The notes beneath the pieces are model-generated. The model was not told the origin of the DNA and ran no database searches. It was given only the letters and a program-made list of their open reading frames with translations. A DNA stretch of 64,000 bases from DATAUD01 sp036268455 (GTDB lineage Bacteria > Verrucomicrobiota > Verrucomicrobiia > Limisphaerales > Palsa-1400). Below are positions 1 to 8,130 of this stretch, one piece after another. The stretch is from assembly GCA_036268455.1 (NCBI GenBank), contig DATAUD010000026.1:41262-105261 (forward strand). The letters are read 5' to 3'. The position numbers and the translations under genes are program-made. Each line of letters begins with the position of its first letter. Position 1 is the stretch's first letter.

Positions 1-1
1 C

Positions 2-1123
2 GATCCCGCGCACGCCGTGAATTTCATGCGTTTTATCGCGCAGGAAGTTCGTGAACTCATGGCCCAGCTTGGTTTCAAGACCATCAACAGCATGATTGGC
101 CGCACCGACTTTTTGGAACCGCGCGAAGCGATTGACCATTGGAAGGCGCGCGGCCTGGATTTCACGAACATCCTTTATCAACCCAGAGTGCCGGACGATG
201 TCGGACGTTATTGCCAGATCCAGCAAGACCACGGGTTGGAGAAGGCCCTCGACAACACTGCCCTCCTGCAACTTTGTGAGCCGGCATTGGCGCGAAAGGA
301 AAAGGTCACCGCCAGCCTGGAAATCAAAAACGTCAACCGCGTTGTCGGCACCATCCTCGGCAGCGAAATCACCCGCCGCCACGGCGTGGCCGGACTGCCG
401 GAGGACACCATCCAAATTCATTTTCGCGGTTCGGCGGGGCAAAGTTTTGGCGCGTTCATGCCGCCGGGCGTGACCTGGAGGCTGGAAGGCGACGCCAACG
501 ATTACATCGGCAAAGGCCTTTCAGGCGGAAAAATCATTTTGTATCCACCGGAGGGTTCGACCTTCGTGGCGGAGGAGAATATCATCACCGGCAACGTCGC
601 TCTGTACGGCGCAACCGCCGGCGAAGCTTATATCCGCGGCATGGCGGGTGAACGATTCTGCGTGCGAAACAGCGGAGTTTCCGCGGTTGTCGAATCGGTC
701 GGCGACCACGGTTGCGAATACATGACAGGAGGACGGGTTGTGGTCCTTGGCCAGACTGGACGCAACTTCGCGGCCGGAATGTCCGGGGGCGTGGCTTATG
801 TTCTCGATGAATCCGGCGATTTCCCAACGCGTTGCAACCAGCAAATGGTGCAGCTTGAAAAATTGGATGAGGCGGAGGAAGCCGAGGAAATCCGGCGGAT
901 GATTGATCGGCACGCCCAATACACACGCAGCCAGCGCGCGTTCAAAGTCCTCGCGCTGTGGGAGCAAATGCTTCCGAAATTCGTCAAGGTCATGCCCAAG
1001 GATTACAAACGAGCGTTGCAAGCCTTGCGCAAGGCCAGGGAAGCCGGCCTTAACGGCGATCAAGCCATCATGGCCGCTTTTGAAGCGAACGCCAAGGATG
1101 TCGCGCGCGTCGGCGGGAGCTGA
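2..1123 (+). CDS. gltB: Glutamate synthase large subunit, C-terminal part (5' end outside window)
   Basis: The reading frame is open from the first bases, so this is the tail of a larger gene; the first in-frame GTG at 17 is not a real start. The large subunit of NADPH-dependent glutamate synthase hydrolyses glutamine and passes ammonia to 2-oxoglutarate on an FMN/3Fe-4S domain. What is visible is the end of the FMN synthase barrel (QEVRELMAQLGF, SMIGRTDFL) and the C-terminal GXGXG beta-helix domain, recognisable by glycine ladders such as GATAGEAYIRGMAGERF and TGGRVVVLGQTGRNFAAG. gltD follows 50 bases downstream on the same strand, the usual gltBD order. The C-terminal segment aligns by eye with the normal end of the family, so the 3' end looks intact. 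Confidence 0.95.
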   Translation, partial: DPAHAVNFMRFIAQEVRELMAQLGFKTINSMIGRTDFLEPREAIDHWKARGLDFTNILYQPRVPDDVGRYCQIQQDHGLEKALDNTALLQLCEPALARKEKVTASLEIKNVNRVVGTILGSEITRRHGVAGLPEDTIQIHFRGSAGQSFGAFMPPGVTWRLEGDANDYIGKGLSGGKIILYPPEGSTFVAEENIITGNVALYGATAGEAYIRGMAGERFCVRNSGVSAVVESVGDHGCEYMTGGRVVVLGQTGRNFAAGMSGGVAYVLDESGDFPTRCNQQMVQLEKLDEAEEAEEIRRMIDRHAQYTRSQRAFKVLALWEQMLPKFVKVMPKDYKRALQALRKAREAGLNGDQAIMAAFEANAKDVARVGGS

Positions 1124-1173
1124 CGGCGATTTATCATTCGTCCAACTTAAACCGTAACAATACCCGAATATAA

Positions 1174-2655
1174 ATGGGCAAAGCTGAAGGATTCAAAGAT
1201 TACTTGCGCCAATTGCCGCTGGACCGTTCAGCGATCGAGCGAATTAGCGATTGGAACGAATTCCATCTTCACCTGGATGAGAAGAGCCTGCGGGAACAAG
1301 GCGCCCGGTGCATGGATTGCGGCGTTCCCTTTTGCCATACGGGCAATTTGCTCAGCGGCATGGCGTCCGGCTGCCCCATTCACAATTTAATCCCGGAATG
1401 GAATGACCTGGTCTATCGCGGCCTCTGGCACGAAGCGCTCGACCGCCTCCACAAAACGAACAATTTTCCGGATTTCACCGGGCGCGTCTGCCCCGCTCCG
1501 TGCGAAGGCTCCTGCGTCCTTGGAATTATTTCGCCGCCCGTCACGATCAAAAATATCGAGTGCGCCATTGCCGATCGCGGATGGGATGAAGGATGGATCA
1601 CCCCGGAGCCTCCTCAATTTCGCACCGGCAAGAAGGTCGCCGTCGTCGGCTCCGGTCCCGCCGGCCTCTGCGCCGCCGCCCAGCTAAATCGCGCTGGACA
1701 TCTGGTGACAGTCTTCGAGCGGGCAGATCGCATTGGCGGGTTGCTCATGTATGGCATTCCCAACATGAAGCTGGACAAAACTCTCGTGCAGCGCCGGGTC
1801 GATCACATGGCCGAGGAAGGCATCTCGTTCCGCACCAACACGGAAGTCGGAAAGGATTATCCCGCCGCCGACTTGCTGCGCCAATTCGACGCCGTCATTC
1901 TTTGCACAGGCGCGACCAAACCACGCGATTTGCCCGTCGAAGGCCGCAACCTCAAAGGCATCCATTTCGCGATGGATTTTCTGCTCGCCAACACCAAAAG
2001 CCTGCTGGACGGCCACAAAAATGGTTCTTTCATTTCCGCCGATGGCATGGACGTTGCCGTCATTGGCGGCGGCGATACCGGGACGGACTGTGTGGGGACC
2101 GCCATGCGCCACAACTGCAAGAGCCTGGTGCAATTGGAAATCCTGCCACGCCCGCCGCAGACCCGCGCGAAGGACAATCCGTGGCCGGAATGGCCGAAGG
2201 TTTATCGCCTTGATTATGGGCAGGAAGAGGCGGCGGCGAAATTTGGGGACGACCCGCGCACTTACCTGACGACGGCGAAAAAATTTGTCGGCGACGAATC
2301 AGGGCGAGTCAAAGAGTTTCACACCGTTCAGATTGAATGGAAGCGGAACGACAAGGGCCAATTTGTAGCCGCTGAAGTGCCTGGCACCGAACAAGTTCGA
2401 CCTGTTCAACTGGTTCTTCTGGCAATGGGTTTCCTCGGGCCTGAACAACCGTTGTTGGAACAGTTGGCCATTGAGCGCGATACCCGCAGTAACGTCAAAG
2501 CGGAGTTTGAAAGCTACGCCACTAATATCAGGGGCGTCTTTGCCGCTGGTGATGCCAGGCGCGGCCAGAGTCTGGTGGTATGGGCGTTCAACGAAGGCCG
2601 CGGCGCGGCGCGTGAGTGCGACCGTTATTTGATGGGTTCAACGAATTTACCTTAA
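1174..2655 (+). CDS. gltD: Glutamate synthase small subunit (NADPH-dependent)
   Basis: 493 residues, the usual length for GltD, which takes electrons from NADPH through FAD and two 4Fe-4S clusters to the large subunit for glutamate formation in the cytoplasm. The N-terminal cysteine region is complete (CMDCGVPFCH, GCPIHNLIPEWN, CPAPCEGSC). It is followed by an FAD-binding GxGxxG (VAVVGSGPAGLCAAAQL, about residues 153-170) and a second Rossmann motif for NADPH (VAVIGGGDTGTDC, about 290). The C-terminal FAD motif with GVFAAGDARRGQSLVVWA is present. The ATG at 1174 has no clear Shine-Dalgarno sequence. It is co-directional with gltB and ends just before a bidirectional terminator. Confidence 0.96.
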   Translation: MGKAEGFKDYLRQLPLDRSAIERISDWNEFHLHLDEKSLREQGARCMDCGVPFCHTGNLLSGMASGCPIHNLIPEWNDLVYRGLWHEALDRLHKTNNFPDFTGRVCPAPCEGSCVLGIISPPVTIKNIECAIADRGWDEGWITPEPPQFRTGKKVAVVGSGPAGLCAAAQLNRAGHLVTVFERADRIGGLLMYGIPNMKLDKTLVQRRVDHMAEEGISFRTNTEVGKDYPAADLLRQFDAVILCTGATKPRDLPVEGRNLKGIHFAMDFLLANTKSLLDGHKNGSFISADGMDVAVIGGGDTGTDCVGTAMRHNCKSLVQLEILPRPPQTRAKDNPWPEWPKVYRLDYGQEEAAAKFGDDPRTYLTTAKKFVGDESGRVKEFHTVQIEWKRNDKGQFVAAEVPGTEQVRPVQLVLLAMGFLGPEQPLLEQLAIERDTRSNVKAEFESYATNIRGVFAAGDARRGQSLVVWAFNEGRGAARECDRYLMGSTNLP

Positions 2656-2667
2656 TTTCGGAAAAGA

Positions 2668-2705
2668 GAAACCCGCCCGATGCAACCAATCACCGGGCGG
2701 GTTTC
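2668..2705. terminator. Bidirectional intrinsic terminator between gltD and clpB
   Basis: Perfect 12-bp stem: GAAACCCGCCCG at 2668-2679 pairs with CGGGCGGGTTTC at 2694-2705 around a 14-base loop. It lies between the convergent 3' ends of gltD (2655) and clpB (2814). The minus-strand exit has a pyrimidine run (TCTCTTTTCC) and the plus-strand exit a shorter ATTTAT, so it should work best for clpB. Confidence 0.85.
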
Positions 2706-2751
2706 ATTTATCCCCCCAAACAACACAGACACTCTACACGCCCCGCAAAAC

Positions 2752-2800
2752 TGCACAATCGGGGTGATTCCCCGAAGCGGACTAGGGGAATCCCCATCCG
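2752..2800. repeat. Small imperfect palindrome, possible relative of the 56.1-kb palindrome
   Basis: Contains an 8-bp inverted repeat, GATTCCCC (2766-2773) with GGGGAATC (2785-2792). It begins with GCACAATC (2753-2760) and contains CCCCGAAGCGG (2770-2780), both close to the arm of the larger palindrome at 56092-56156. The relationship is a suggestion only. It could also be a second hairpin helping to end clpB transcription. Confidence 0.35.
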
Positions 2801-2813
2801 CCATTTGACGGAG

Positions 2814-5429
2814 TTATTTGCGCCGCTTGAAGGTTATTTGATCACCTTCAACCGTCGCCGTGATCTTATCTCCAGATTTAAACTCGCCGTTCAAGAGCTT
2901 CATTGCCAGCGGATCCAACAGATCATGCTGGATCGCCCGTTTCAGCGGGCGGGCGCCAAAGAGCGGATCATAGCCTTCCTTCGCAAGATAACGCGTCGCC
3001 GCCGCATCCACGTCGAGCGTCAATTGCTGGGCCTTAAGGCGCTCGCGCAACCGCTCCAATTGGATTTCCACAATCGCCGCAAGCTGCTTCTCATCGAGGC
3101 TATGGAAAATAATAATATCATCAATCCGGTTGAGAAATTCCGGGCGAAAATGTTGTTTTAGCTCCGCCCGCACCAAGGCATCGACGCGCGCCTGGTCCTT
3201 CTCCGTCTTCGCGCCGCTCTCTTGTGACGAAAAGAATTCCTGAATGATTGGCGACCCGATGTTGCTGGTCATAATGATGACCGTGTTTTTGAAATCAACC
3301 GTTCGACCCTGACCATCCGTCAGCCGCCCGTCATCGAGCACTTGCAGCAGAATATTAAAAACATCGTGGTGCGCCTTTTCGATTTCGTCGAAAAGGACCA
3401 CGCTGTAAGGGTGCCGCCGCACTGCTTCGCTCAATTGCCCGCCCTCCTCGTAACCGACATATCCCGGCGGCGCGCCCACGAGGCGGGAAACACTGTGCCG
3501 CTCCATGTACTCGCTCATATCGATGCGAATCATGGCGTGTTCATCGTCAAACAGGAATTCGGCCAGCGCGCGGGCAAGCTCAGTCTTGCCGACACCCGTC
3601 GGACCCAGAAAAATAAACGAACCAATCGGCCGATCAGGGTCTTGCAGGCCGCCACGCGCCCGGCGAACGGCGCTGGAAATGGCGGTGATGGCCTCGTCCT
3701 GGCCGACGACTCGCTGCCGAAGACGCTCCTCCATCTTGACCAGTTTTTCGCGCTCGCCTTCCAACATGCGGCTGACAGGAATCCCGGTCCACGAGGCAAC
3801 GACCCGCGCAATGTCCTCCTCCGTCACTTCCTCGTTGAGCAGCCGTTTGCCTTCCCGCTGGGCAAATTGCTTTTCGGCGGCGGCGAGCTTTCCCTGCAAT
3901 TCGGGAATCCGGCCATACTGAATTTGGGCGGCGAGATTCAAATCGCCCCCGCGTTGGGCGGCTTCCTGTTTCTGACGCGCCTCCTCAAGCTGTCCATTGA
4001 GAATGGAAATGGCGTTGATCGCCGCCTTCTCATTTTGCCACTGCGCCTTAAGCTGGGACGCCTGTTCCCGCAGATTGGCGAGGTCGCGCTCGATCCCTTT
4101 GAGACGTTCCCGCGATGCCGCATCCTTCTCTTTGCGCAAGGCGGTTTGCTCGATTTCCAGTTGCATGATCTGCCGTTCCAATTGGTCGATTTCCGCTGGC
4201 ATGGAATCCAACTCCATGCGCAAGCGCGAAGCCGCTTCATCCATCAAATCGACCGCCTTGTCCGGCAGAAAACGGTCGGTGATATAACGATGGGAAAGTG
4301 TGGCGGCGCCCACCAGCGCGGCATCCTGAATGCGGATGCCGTGATGGACTTCGTAACGCTCCTTGAGACCGCGCAATATCGCGATGGTTTCCTCGACGCC
4401 CGGTTCATCGACCTTCACAGGCTGAAAACGGCGTTCGAGAGCGGGGTCCTTTTCGATATACTTGCGGTATTCGTCCAACGTAGTGGCGCCAATACAACGC
4501 AATTCGCCGCGGGCCAGCGGCGGCTTGAGCATATTCGAGGCGTCGTTGGCTCCTTCGGCGGCCCCGGCGCCGACAATCGTGTGCAACTCGTCGATGAACA
4601 ACAGGACGCGGCCTTCGCTGGCCGTCACTTCCTTGAGAAACGCCTTGAGACGGTCCTCGAATTCTCCCCGGTATTTGGCTCCCGCGATCATCGCGCCAAG
4701 GTCCAGCGCCACGACGCGTTTGTTCTTGAGCGATTCCGGCACATCGCCGCTCACGATGCGGCGCGCCAGCCCTTCGACAATCGCCGTTTTGCCGACGCCG
4801 GGTTCGCCGATCAGGACGGGGTTATTTTTGGTTCGGCGCGTAAGGACTTGCATAACGCGGCGAATTTCGTCGTTCCGGCCAATAACAGGATCGATCTTTC
4901 CGGCGCGGGCCAGGGCCGTTAAATCGCGGCCATATTTTTCGAGCGCCTGAAATTTATCCTCGGGATTGGGATCGGTGACGCGCTGATTGCCGCGCAATTC
5001 CACCATTGCCTTGAGGACGGCGTCCCGTTGAAGGCCGTGGCTTTGGAAAATCTTTTTTAGCGCGGAGCCGCCATGTTCCAGGGCGCCCAAAAACAAATGC
5101 TCGGTGCTGACGTATTCGTCGCGCAATTTGCCGGCTTCGGAGTCAGCGGCGTCGAGCGATTTTTTGAGCGACGAGCTTGAATACAAATCGGAGGACGACG
5201 CGCCCTGAACCTTTACCTTGTGATCAATTTCCTGCTGGACAGCCGCGGCCACGGCAGCCGGGGACGCGCCCAGCTTCTGCACCAGGGAAGGCACGAGGCT
5301 GTCTGATTGTTCCAGAAGCGCGAGCACCAGATGCTCGGAATCAACTTCCTGGTTGGAATTGCTTCGGGCGACTTCCTGCGCCTCTTTGAGGGCCTCCTGG
5401 GCCTTGATGGTTAGCTTTTCCATTTGCAT
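2814..5429 (-). CDS. clpB: ATP-dependent chaperone ClpB (protein disaggregase)
   Basis: 871 residues, full length for ClpB, the hexameric cytoplasmic disaggregase that threads aggregated proteins together with DnaK/DnaJ. Order of domains: a double Clp-N repeat (about 1-150), first AAA+ module with Walker A GEPGVGKTAIVEG and Walker B LLFIDELHT, the coiled-coil middle domain (about 410-525, rich in E/K/Q), and the second AAA+ module with GPTGVGKTELARALAE and VVLFDEIEKAH. The long middle domain separates it from ClpA and ClpC. The start used is ATG at 5429 (MQMEKL); ATG at 5423 (MEKLTIKAQEAL) is equally plausible. No CIRCE element or convincing heat-shock promoter was seen upstream. Confidence 0.97.
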   Translation of the reverse strand: MQMEKLTIKAQEALKEAQEVARSNSNQEVDSEHLVLALLEQSDSLVPSLVQKLGASPAAVAAAVQQEIDHKVKVQGASSSDLYSSSSLKKSLDAADSEAGKLRDEYVSTEHLFLGALEHGGSALKKIFQSHGLQRDAVLKAMVELRGNQRVTDPNPEDKFQALEKYGRDLTALARAGKIDPVIGRNDEIRRVMQVLTRRTKNNPVLIGEPGVGKTAIVEGLARRIVSGDVPESLKNKRVVALDLGAMIAGAKYRGEFEDRLKAFLKEVTASEGRVLLFIDELHTIVGAGAAEGANDASNMLKPPLARGELRCIGATTLDEYRKYIEKDPALERRFQPVKVDEPGVEETIAILRGLKERYEVHHGIRIQDAALVGAATLSHRYITDRFLPDKAVDLMDEAASRLRMELDSMPAEIDQLERQIMQLEIEQTALRKEKDAASRERLKGIERDLANLREQASQLKAQWQNEKAAINAISILNGQLEEARQKQEAAQRGGDLNLAAQIQYGRIPELQGKLAAAEKQFAQREGKRLLNEEVTEEDIARVVASWTGIPVSRMLEGEREKLVKMEERLRQRVVGQDEAITAISSAVRRARGGLQDPDRPIGSFIFLGPTGVGKTELARALAEFLFDDEHAMIRIDMSEYMERHSVSRLVGAPPGYVGYEEGGQLSEAVRRHPYSVVLFDEIEKAHHDVFNILLQVLDDGRLTDGQGRTVDFKNTVIIMTSNIGSPIIQEFFSSQESGAKTEKDQARVDALVRAELKQHFRPEFLNRIDDIIIFHSLDEKQLAAIVEIQLERLRERLKAQQLTLDVDAAATRYLAKEGYDPLFGARPLKRAIQHDLLDPLAMKLLNGEFKSGDKITATVEGDQITFKRRK

Positions 5430-5556
5430 ATGAGCAAACGTTCAACGTGAAAGCGGCGCTGTCAACCCGCCTATGGGCCGACCGGGCGCCGGCATAAAAC
5501 TGTCAATTTAAAACTTGAACGGGCCGCGCGGTGCGCCACACTCTGCGGTCTTTGCA

Positions 5557-5910
5557 ATGACCGAATTTGACCCAAAGATCACGGGGAAAGTCAAGCTGTT
5601 GCGCCGGGGGCGGGAAAAGCGCTCCCATTCGCTGGAACAAATCGACGGAAAAGATCACCCACGGCCAATTATTCTTGAACCCGGCGAAAGCATCATAGGG
5701 CGCGCTGCCGATTCTCACGTTCGCCTCTCTTCCAAGCGCGCCTCCCGTCATCATGCTTTTGTGCGACTGCGGGGAACCGATTGCGTTTTGTTCGACAACG
5801 ACAGCAACAACGGCGTCTTTCTTAACGGCGTCAAAGTCCATTCCGCCGTGCTGCGCGATGGCGATGTAATCCAAGTGGCCGACAGCGTCTTCATTTACTA
5901 CGAAGATTAA
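5557..5910 (+). CDS. FHA domain protein
   Basis: 117 residues from ATG 5557; an in-frame TTG at 5515 would add 14 poorly supported residues. FHA domains bind phosphothreonine peptides. The phosphate-binding set is present: GR in IIGRAADSHVRL, SRHHA (S-x-x-H), and NG in NNGVFLNG. The domain fills residues about 35-115, preceded by a basic tail, so this is a stand-alone FHA adaptor. The stop codon is followed after one base by the ATG of a metallo-beta-lactamase-fold hydrolase, so the two are almost certainly co-transcribed. A role as phosphorylation-dependent partner of that hydrolase is inference; no Ser/Thr kinase gene is in the window. Confidence 0.88.
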   Translation: MTEFDPKITGKVKLLRRGREKRSHSLEQIDGKDHPRPIILEPGESIIGRAADSHVRLSSKRASRHHAFVRLRGTDCVLFDNDSNNGVFLNGVKVHSAVLRDGDVIQVADSVFIYYED

Positions 5911-5911
5911 G

Positions 5912-6793
5912 ATGCCTGTTTTTGTCAAATTCTGGGGAACCCGCGGCTCGATACCGACACCGGCCAGTTGGACGCGCGTGTACGGAGGAAACACCGCCTG
6001 CGTCGAAGTTCGCTTCGACGAAACCATTTTCATTTGCGACGCCGGCTCGGGAATTCGCGAGTTGGGAAAAGACCTGGTGGCTCGCATTCCGCCGCCCAAA
6101 GATTTGCATTTGCTGATCACTCATACGCATTGGGACCACATCCAGGGTTTTCCCTTTTTTGAGCCGGTTTACGGGCAGGATATGCGCATCCACGTTTACG
6201 GGCGTCATGCCAATGACAATTCAATCTATCGCGTCCTCTCCGGCCAGATGAGTTCGAGCTATTTTCCGGTTTCCTTTAAAGAACTTTCCGCGAGCGTGAT
6301 CTCCGACCATTTGCACCGCGGCGAGAAGAAAATTGGTGGCGTGCGCGTGCGTGGTTTCCCTCTCAATCATCCTGGCGGCTGCTTCGGTTATTCCATGGAG
6401 AGCGATGGCCGTAAAATTGTCTATCTCACGGACAATGAATTGGAAATTCAGGACGGCGACCTCTTTCCCGACCTGGACAATTCCGGCCCCTTGCGGCGCG
6501 TGCCCAAGGAATTTGTGGACACTGCCCGCAATGCGGACCTTCTTATCATTGACGCGCAATATGACGAGAGGGAGTACATGAAGAAAATAAAATGGGGGCA
6601 TTCCTGCTGTTTCTCCGCCACCGACCTCGCCATTCAGGCAAAAGTAAAAAACCTGGTCCTCTTTCACCACGATCCCGAGAGCACCGACCGCGCGATCGAC
6701 CAAATGGTCCAAGCCTGTCGCGACCGCGCTGCGCGCCACCAATCCGACGTCGTGATTTCCGGCGCGAGGGAAGGCGTCGAATTTAAGTTCTAA
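5912..6793 (+). CDS. Metallo-beta-lactamase-fold hydrolase
   Basis: 293 residues. Binuclear-metal hydrolase of the MBL superfamily, shown by the HxHxDH motif in LLITHTHWDHIQGFPFFEP (about residues 69-87), with later conserved His/Asp positions (LNHPGGCFGYS, YLTDNE, LFHHDPES). The N-terminus KFWGTRGSIPTP is typical of the subgroup annotated as cyclic-nucleotide-phosphodiesterase-like MBL proteins, in some bacteria found with FHA or receiver domains. No signal peptide, so cytoplasmic. It sits one base after the FHA gene, which suggests a functional unit. The substrate cannot be told from sequence. Confidence 0.88.
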   Translation: MPVFVKFWGTRGSIPTPASWTRVYGGNTACVEVRFDETIFICDAGSGIRELGKDLVARIPPPKDLHLLITHTHWDHIQGFPFFEPVYGQDMRIHVYGRHANDNSIYRVLSGQMSSSYFPVSFKELSASVISDHLHRGEKKIGGVRVRGFPLNHPGGCFGYSMESDGRKIVYLTDNELEIQDGDLFPDLDNSGPLRRVPKEFVDTARNADLLIIDAQYDEREYMKKIKWGHSCCFSATDLAIQAKVKNLVLFHHDPESTDRAIDQMVQACRDRAARHQSDVVISGAREGVEFKF

Positions 6794-6814
6794 AATTTTT
6801 CCCAACGAACTGGC

Positions 6815-6843
6815 TTGACATACATTGCAATACAATGTATTGT
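6815..6843 (+). promoter_or_regulatory. Sigma-70-type promoter with an operator-like palindrome between -35 and -10
   Basis: TTGACA (6815-6820), 17-base spacer, TATTGT (6838-6843). The spacer carries a perfect inverted repeat, ATACATTG-CAATA-CAATGTAT (6820-6840), which would place a bound repressor directly over the promoter. Start of transcription is expected near 6850, exactly at the best ATG of the next gene, so the mRNA may be leaderless. The palindrome resembles sites bound by PadR-type repressors; no padR gene is adjacent, so that assignment is inference. Confidence 0.65.
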
Positions 6844-6849
6844 CGCGCT

Positions 6850-7650
6850 ATGTTTGATCTGGAAAGAGCAATTGAAGACTGGCGGCGCCGGATGATCGCC
6901 GAAGGCATCAAGGCCCCCGTGCCGCTGGATGAATTGGAAAGCCACCTGCGGGAGGACTTCAGGGCATTCGTGGCCGCCGGCGAGCCGGATCCCACGGCAT
7001 TCGAGCGAGTGGTATTACACTTGGGCGATTCGCGCGCGATTCGGACGGAATTCGGCAAGATTCGGGCTACGAGTCGGGCAATGGAGAAAATCGCAATCAG
7101 CGTGTTGGTCGGTGCAATGGTTCTGTTCGCAGTGATGCTGTTAAGGCGAATGGCCGCCGGAAAGTTAAGCTTTCTGCTCGTGGCGCATATCTTTTGCGTG
7201 ACGGCGGGCTATGTGACGGCGTTTATGATGGGTGGTCTGGCTATCTGGCGAACATGGTCTCGGCGATCCGGTCGTTTGAAGGAAGGGCTTTTGAAGATCG
7301 CGGGCGCATCCGCGGGGCTGGCGGCGGTCGGGTTCTTTTTGGGAATGGTGTGGTGCGGGCGACACCAAGGGGGTTGCTGGAATGGCGGCGCGCGTGAATT
7401 TGGAGGTTTATGCGGAACGGCATGGCTTGTCGCCATTTGGGCCGCCCAACGCCTGCTGCGCATAAGCGAGCGCGCTTGGACGTTGCTGTGCGTTGCGACC
7501 AATGTGGTGATCGCTTTGGCGTGGTTTGGCGCGTGGATGTGGTCGGCGGGGAATTGGCCCGCGGCGGTCATTGTGCCGCTGGCGCTGTTTGTGGGATTTC
7601 ACATTGGTTTTATGGCGATGGCCGGAACGAAGGAGATAAACTGTATTTGA
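6850..7650 (+). CDS. Integral membrane protein with permease-prefix-like N-terminus
   Basis: 266 residues from ATG 6850; another ATG at 6835 lies inside the -10/operator region and is unlikely. Residues 1-75 are soluble and alpha-helical (FDLERAIEDWRRRM, PLDELESHLREDF, HLGDSRAIRTEF). They resemble the prefix domain found at the front of some ABC permeases of Acidobacteria and Verrucomicrobia. The rest is about six hydrophobic helices (for example ISVLVGAMVLFAVMLL, IVPLALFVGFHIGFMAM). No ATPase or catalytic motif is visible. Expression is probably controlled by the palindrome overlapping its promoter. Function unknown. Confidence 0.7.
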   Translation: MFDLERAIEDWRRRMIAEGIKAPVPLDELESHLREDFRAFVAAGEPDPTAFERVVLHLGDSRAIRTEFGKIRATSRAMEKIAISVLVGAMVLFAVMLLRRMAAGKLSFLLVAHIFCVTAGYVTAFMMGGLAIWRTWSRRSGRLKEGLLKIAGASAGLAAVGFFLGMVWCGRHQGGCWNGGAREFGGLCGTAWLVAIWAAQRLLRISERAWTLLCVATNVVIALAWFGAWMWSAGNWPAAVIVPLALFVGFHIGFMAMAGTKEINCI

Positions 7651-7704
7651 CACAAAAACAATGCCTTCATTGACAGGGGCGCAGGGATGCGGGAATATGC
7701 GCTT

Positions 7705-8127
7705 ATGGCAGAAATTATTTACCCGCGCAGTCCGCGCGAAATGATGTCGGGCTGGGTTTACCTGCCTCGGTTCGTCGATAAAATCCGACTGCACCTGGCG
7801 GGCAAATTACACTCCGATTACCAGGAGAATTTTACCAAAGGCTTTGATGGTTCCTGGCTCAAGGCGGCGGGCGTCCAAGCCGACGCGTTCATTGAAGTCG
7901 TCAAAAATTCGGTCACCGACGGGCAGGTGGCGGATTGGGTAGGCAAAAACGTGAAGAAAACCGAGGCGGAAAAAGCCGCGTATGGGAAATTTATACTCAA
8001 TCGCGGGCAGGATGATGACGCCGTCAAGGCGCGCTTGAAAATGCGGAAGGAAGAGGCCGGACTTGCGCATCGGGATGACATCAAAACGTTTGTGGATTTC
8101 ATCGACGCGGATGAGAAGCGTCTCTAA
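7705..8127 (+). CDS. DUF5069 domain protein
   Basis: 140 residues from ATG 7705 (MAEIIYPRSPREMMSGW); an ATG at 7687 would add six residues. It matches DUF5069, a small family of unknown function common in Verrucomicrobia and Planctomycetes, by the opening PRSPREMMSGWVYLPRFVDK and the segment WLKAAGVQADAFIEVVKNS. Soluble, no signal peptide. Followed after three bases by a deacetylase-fold gene and then ubiX, so probably the first gene of a three-gene operon. No function can be given. Confidence 0.8.
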   Translation: MAEIIYPRSPREMMSGWVYLPRFVDKIRLHLAGKLHSDYQENFTKGFDGSWLKAAGVQADAFIEVVKNSVTDGQVADWVGKNVKKTEAEKAAYGKFILNRGQDDDAVKARLKMRKEEAGLAHRDDIKTFVDFIDADEKRL

Positions 8128-8130
8128 ACC

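Noticed and set aside
3342..4922. 526-codon open frame antisense to clpB
   Set aside because: Mirror of a highly conserved gene; no family resemblance or start signal.
5430..5556. Heat-shock promoter or CIRCE element ahead of clpB
   Set aside because: TTGACA and CTTGAA hexamers occur but no correctly spaced partner box; no GCACTC/GAGTGC inverted repeat.
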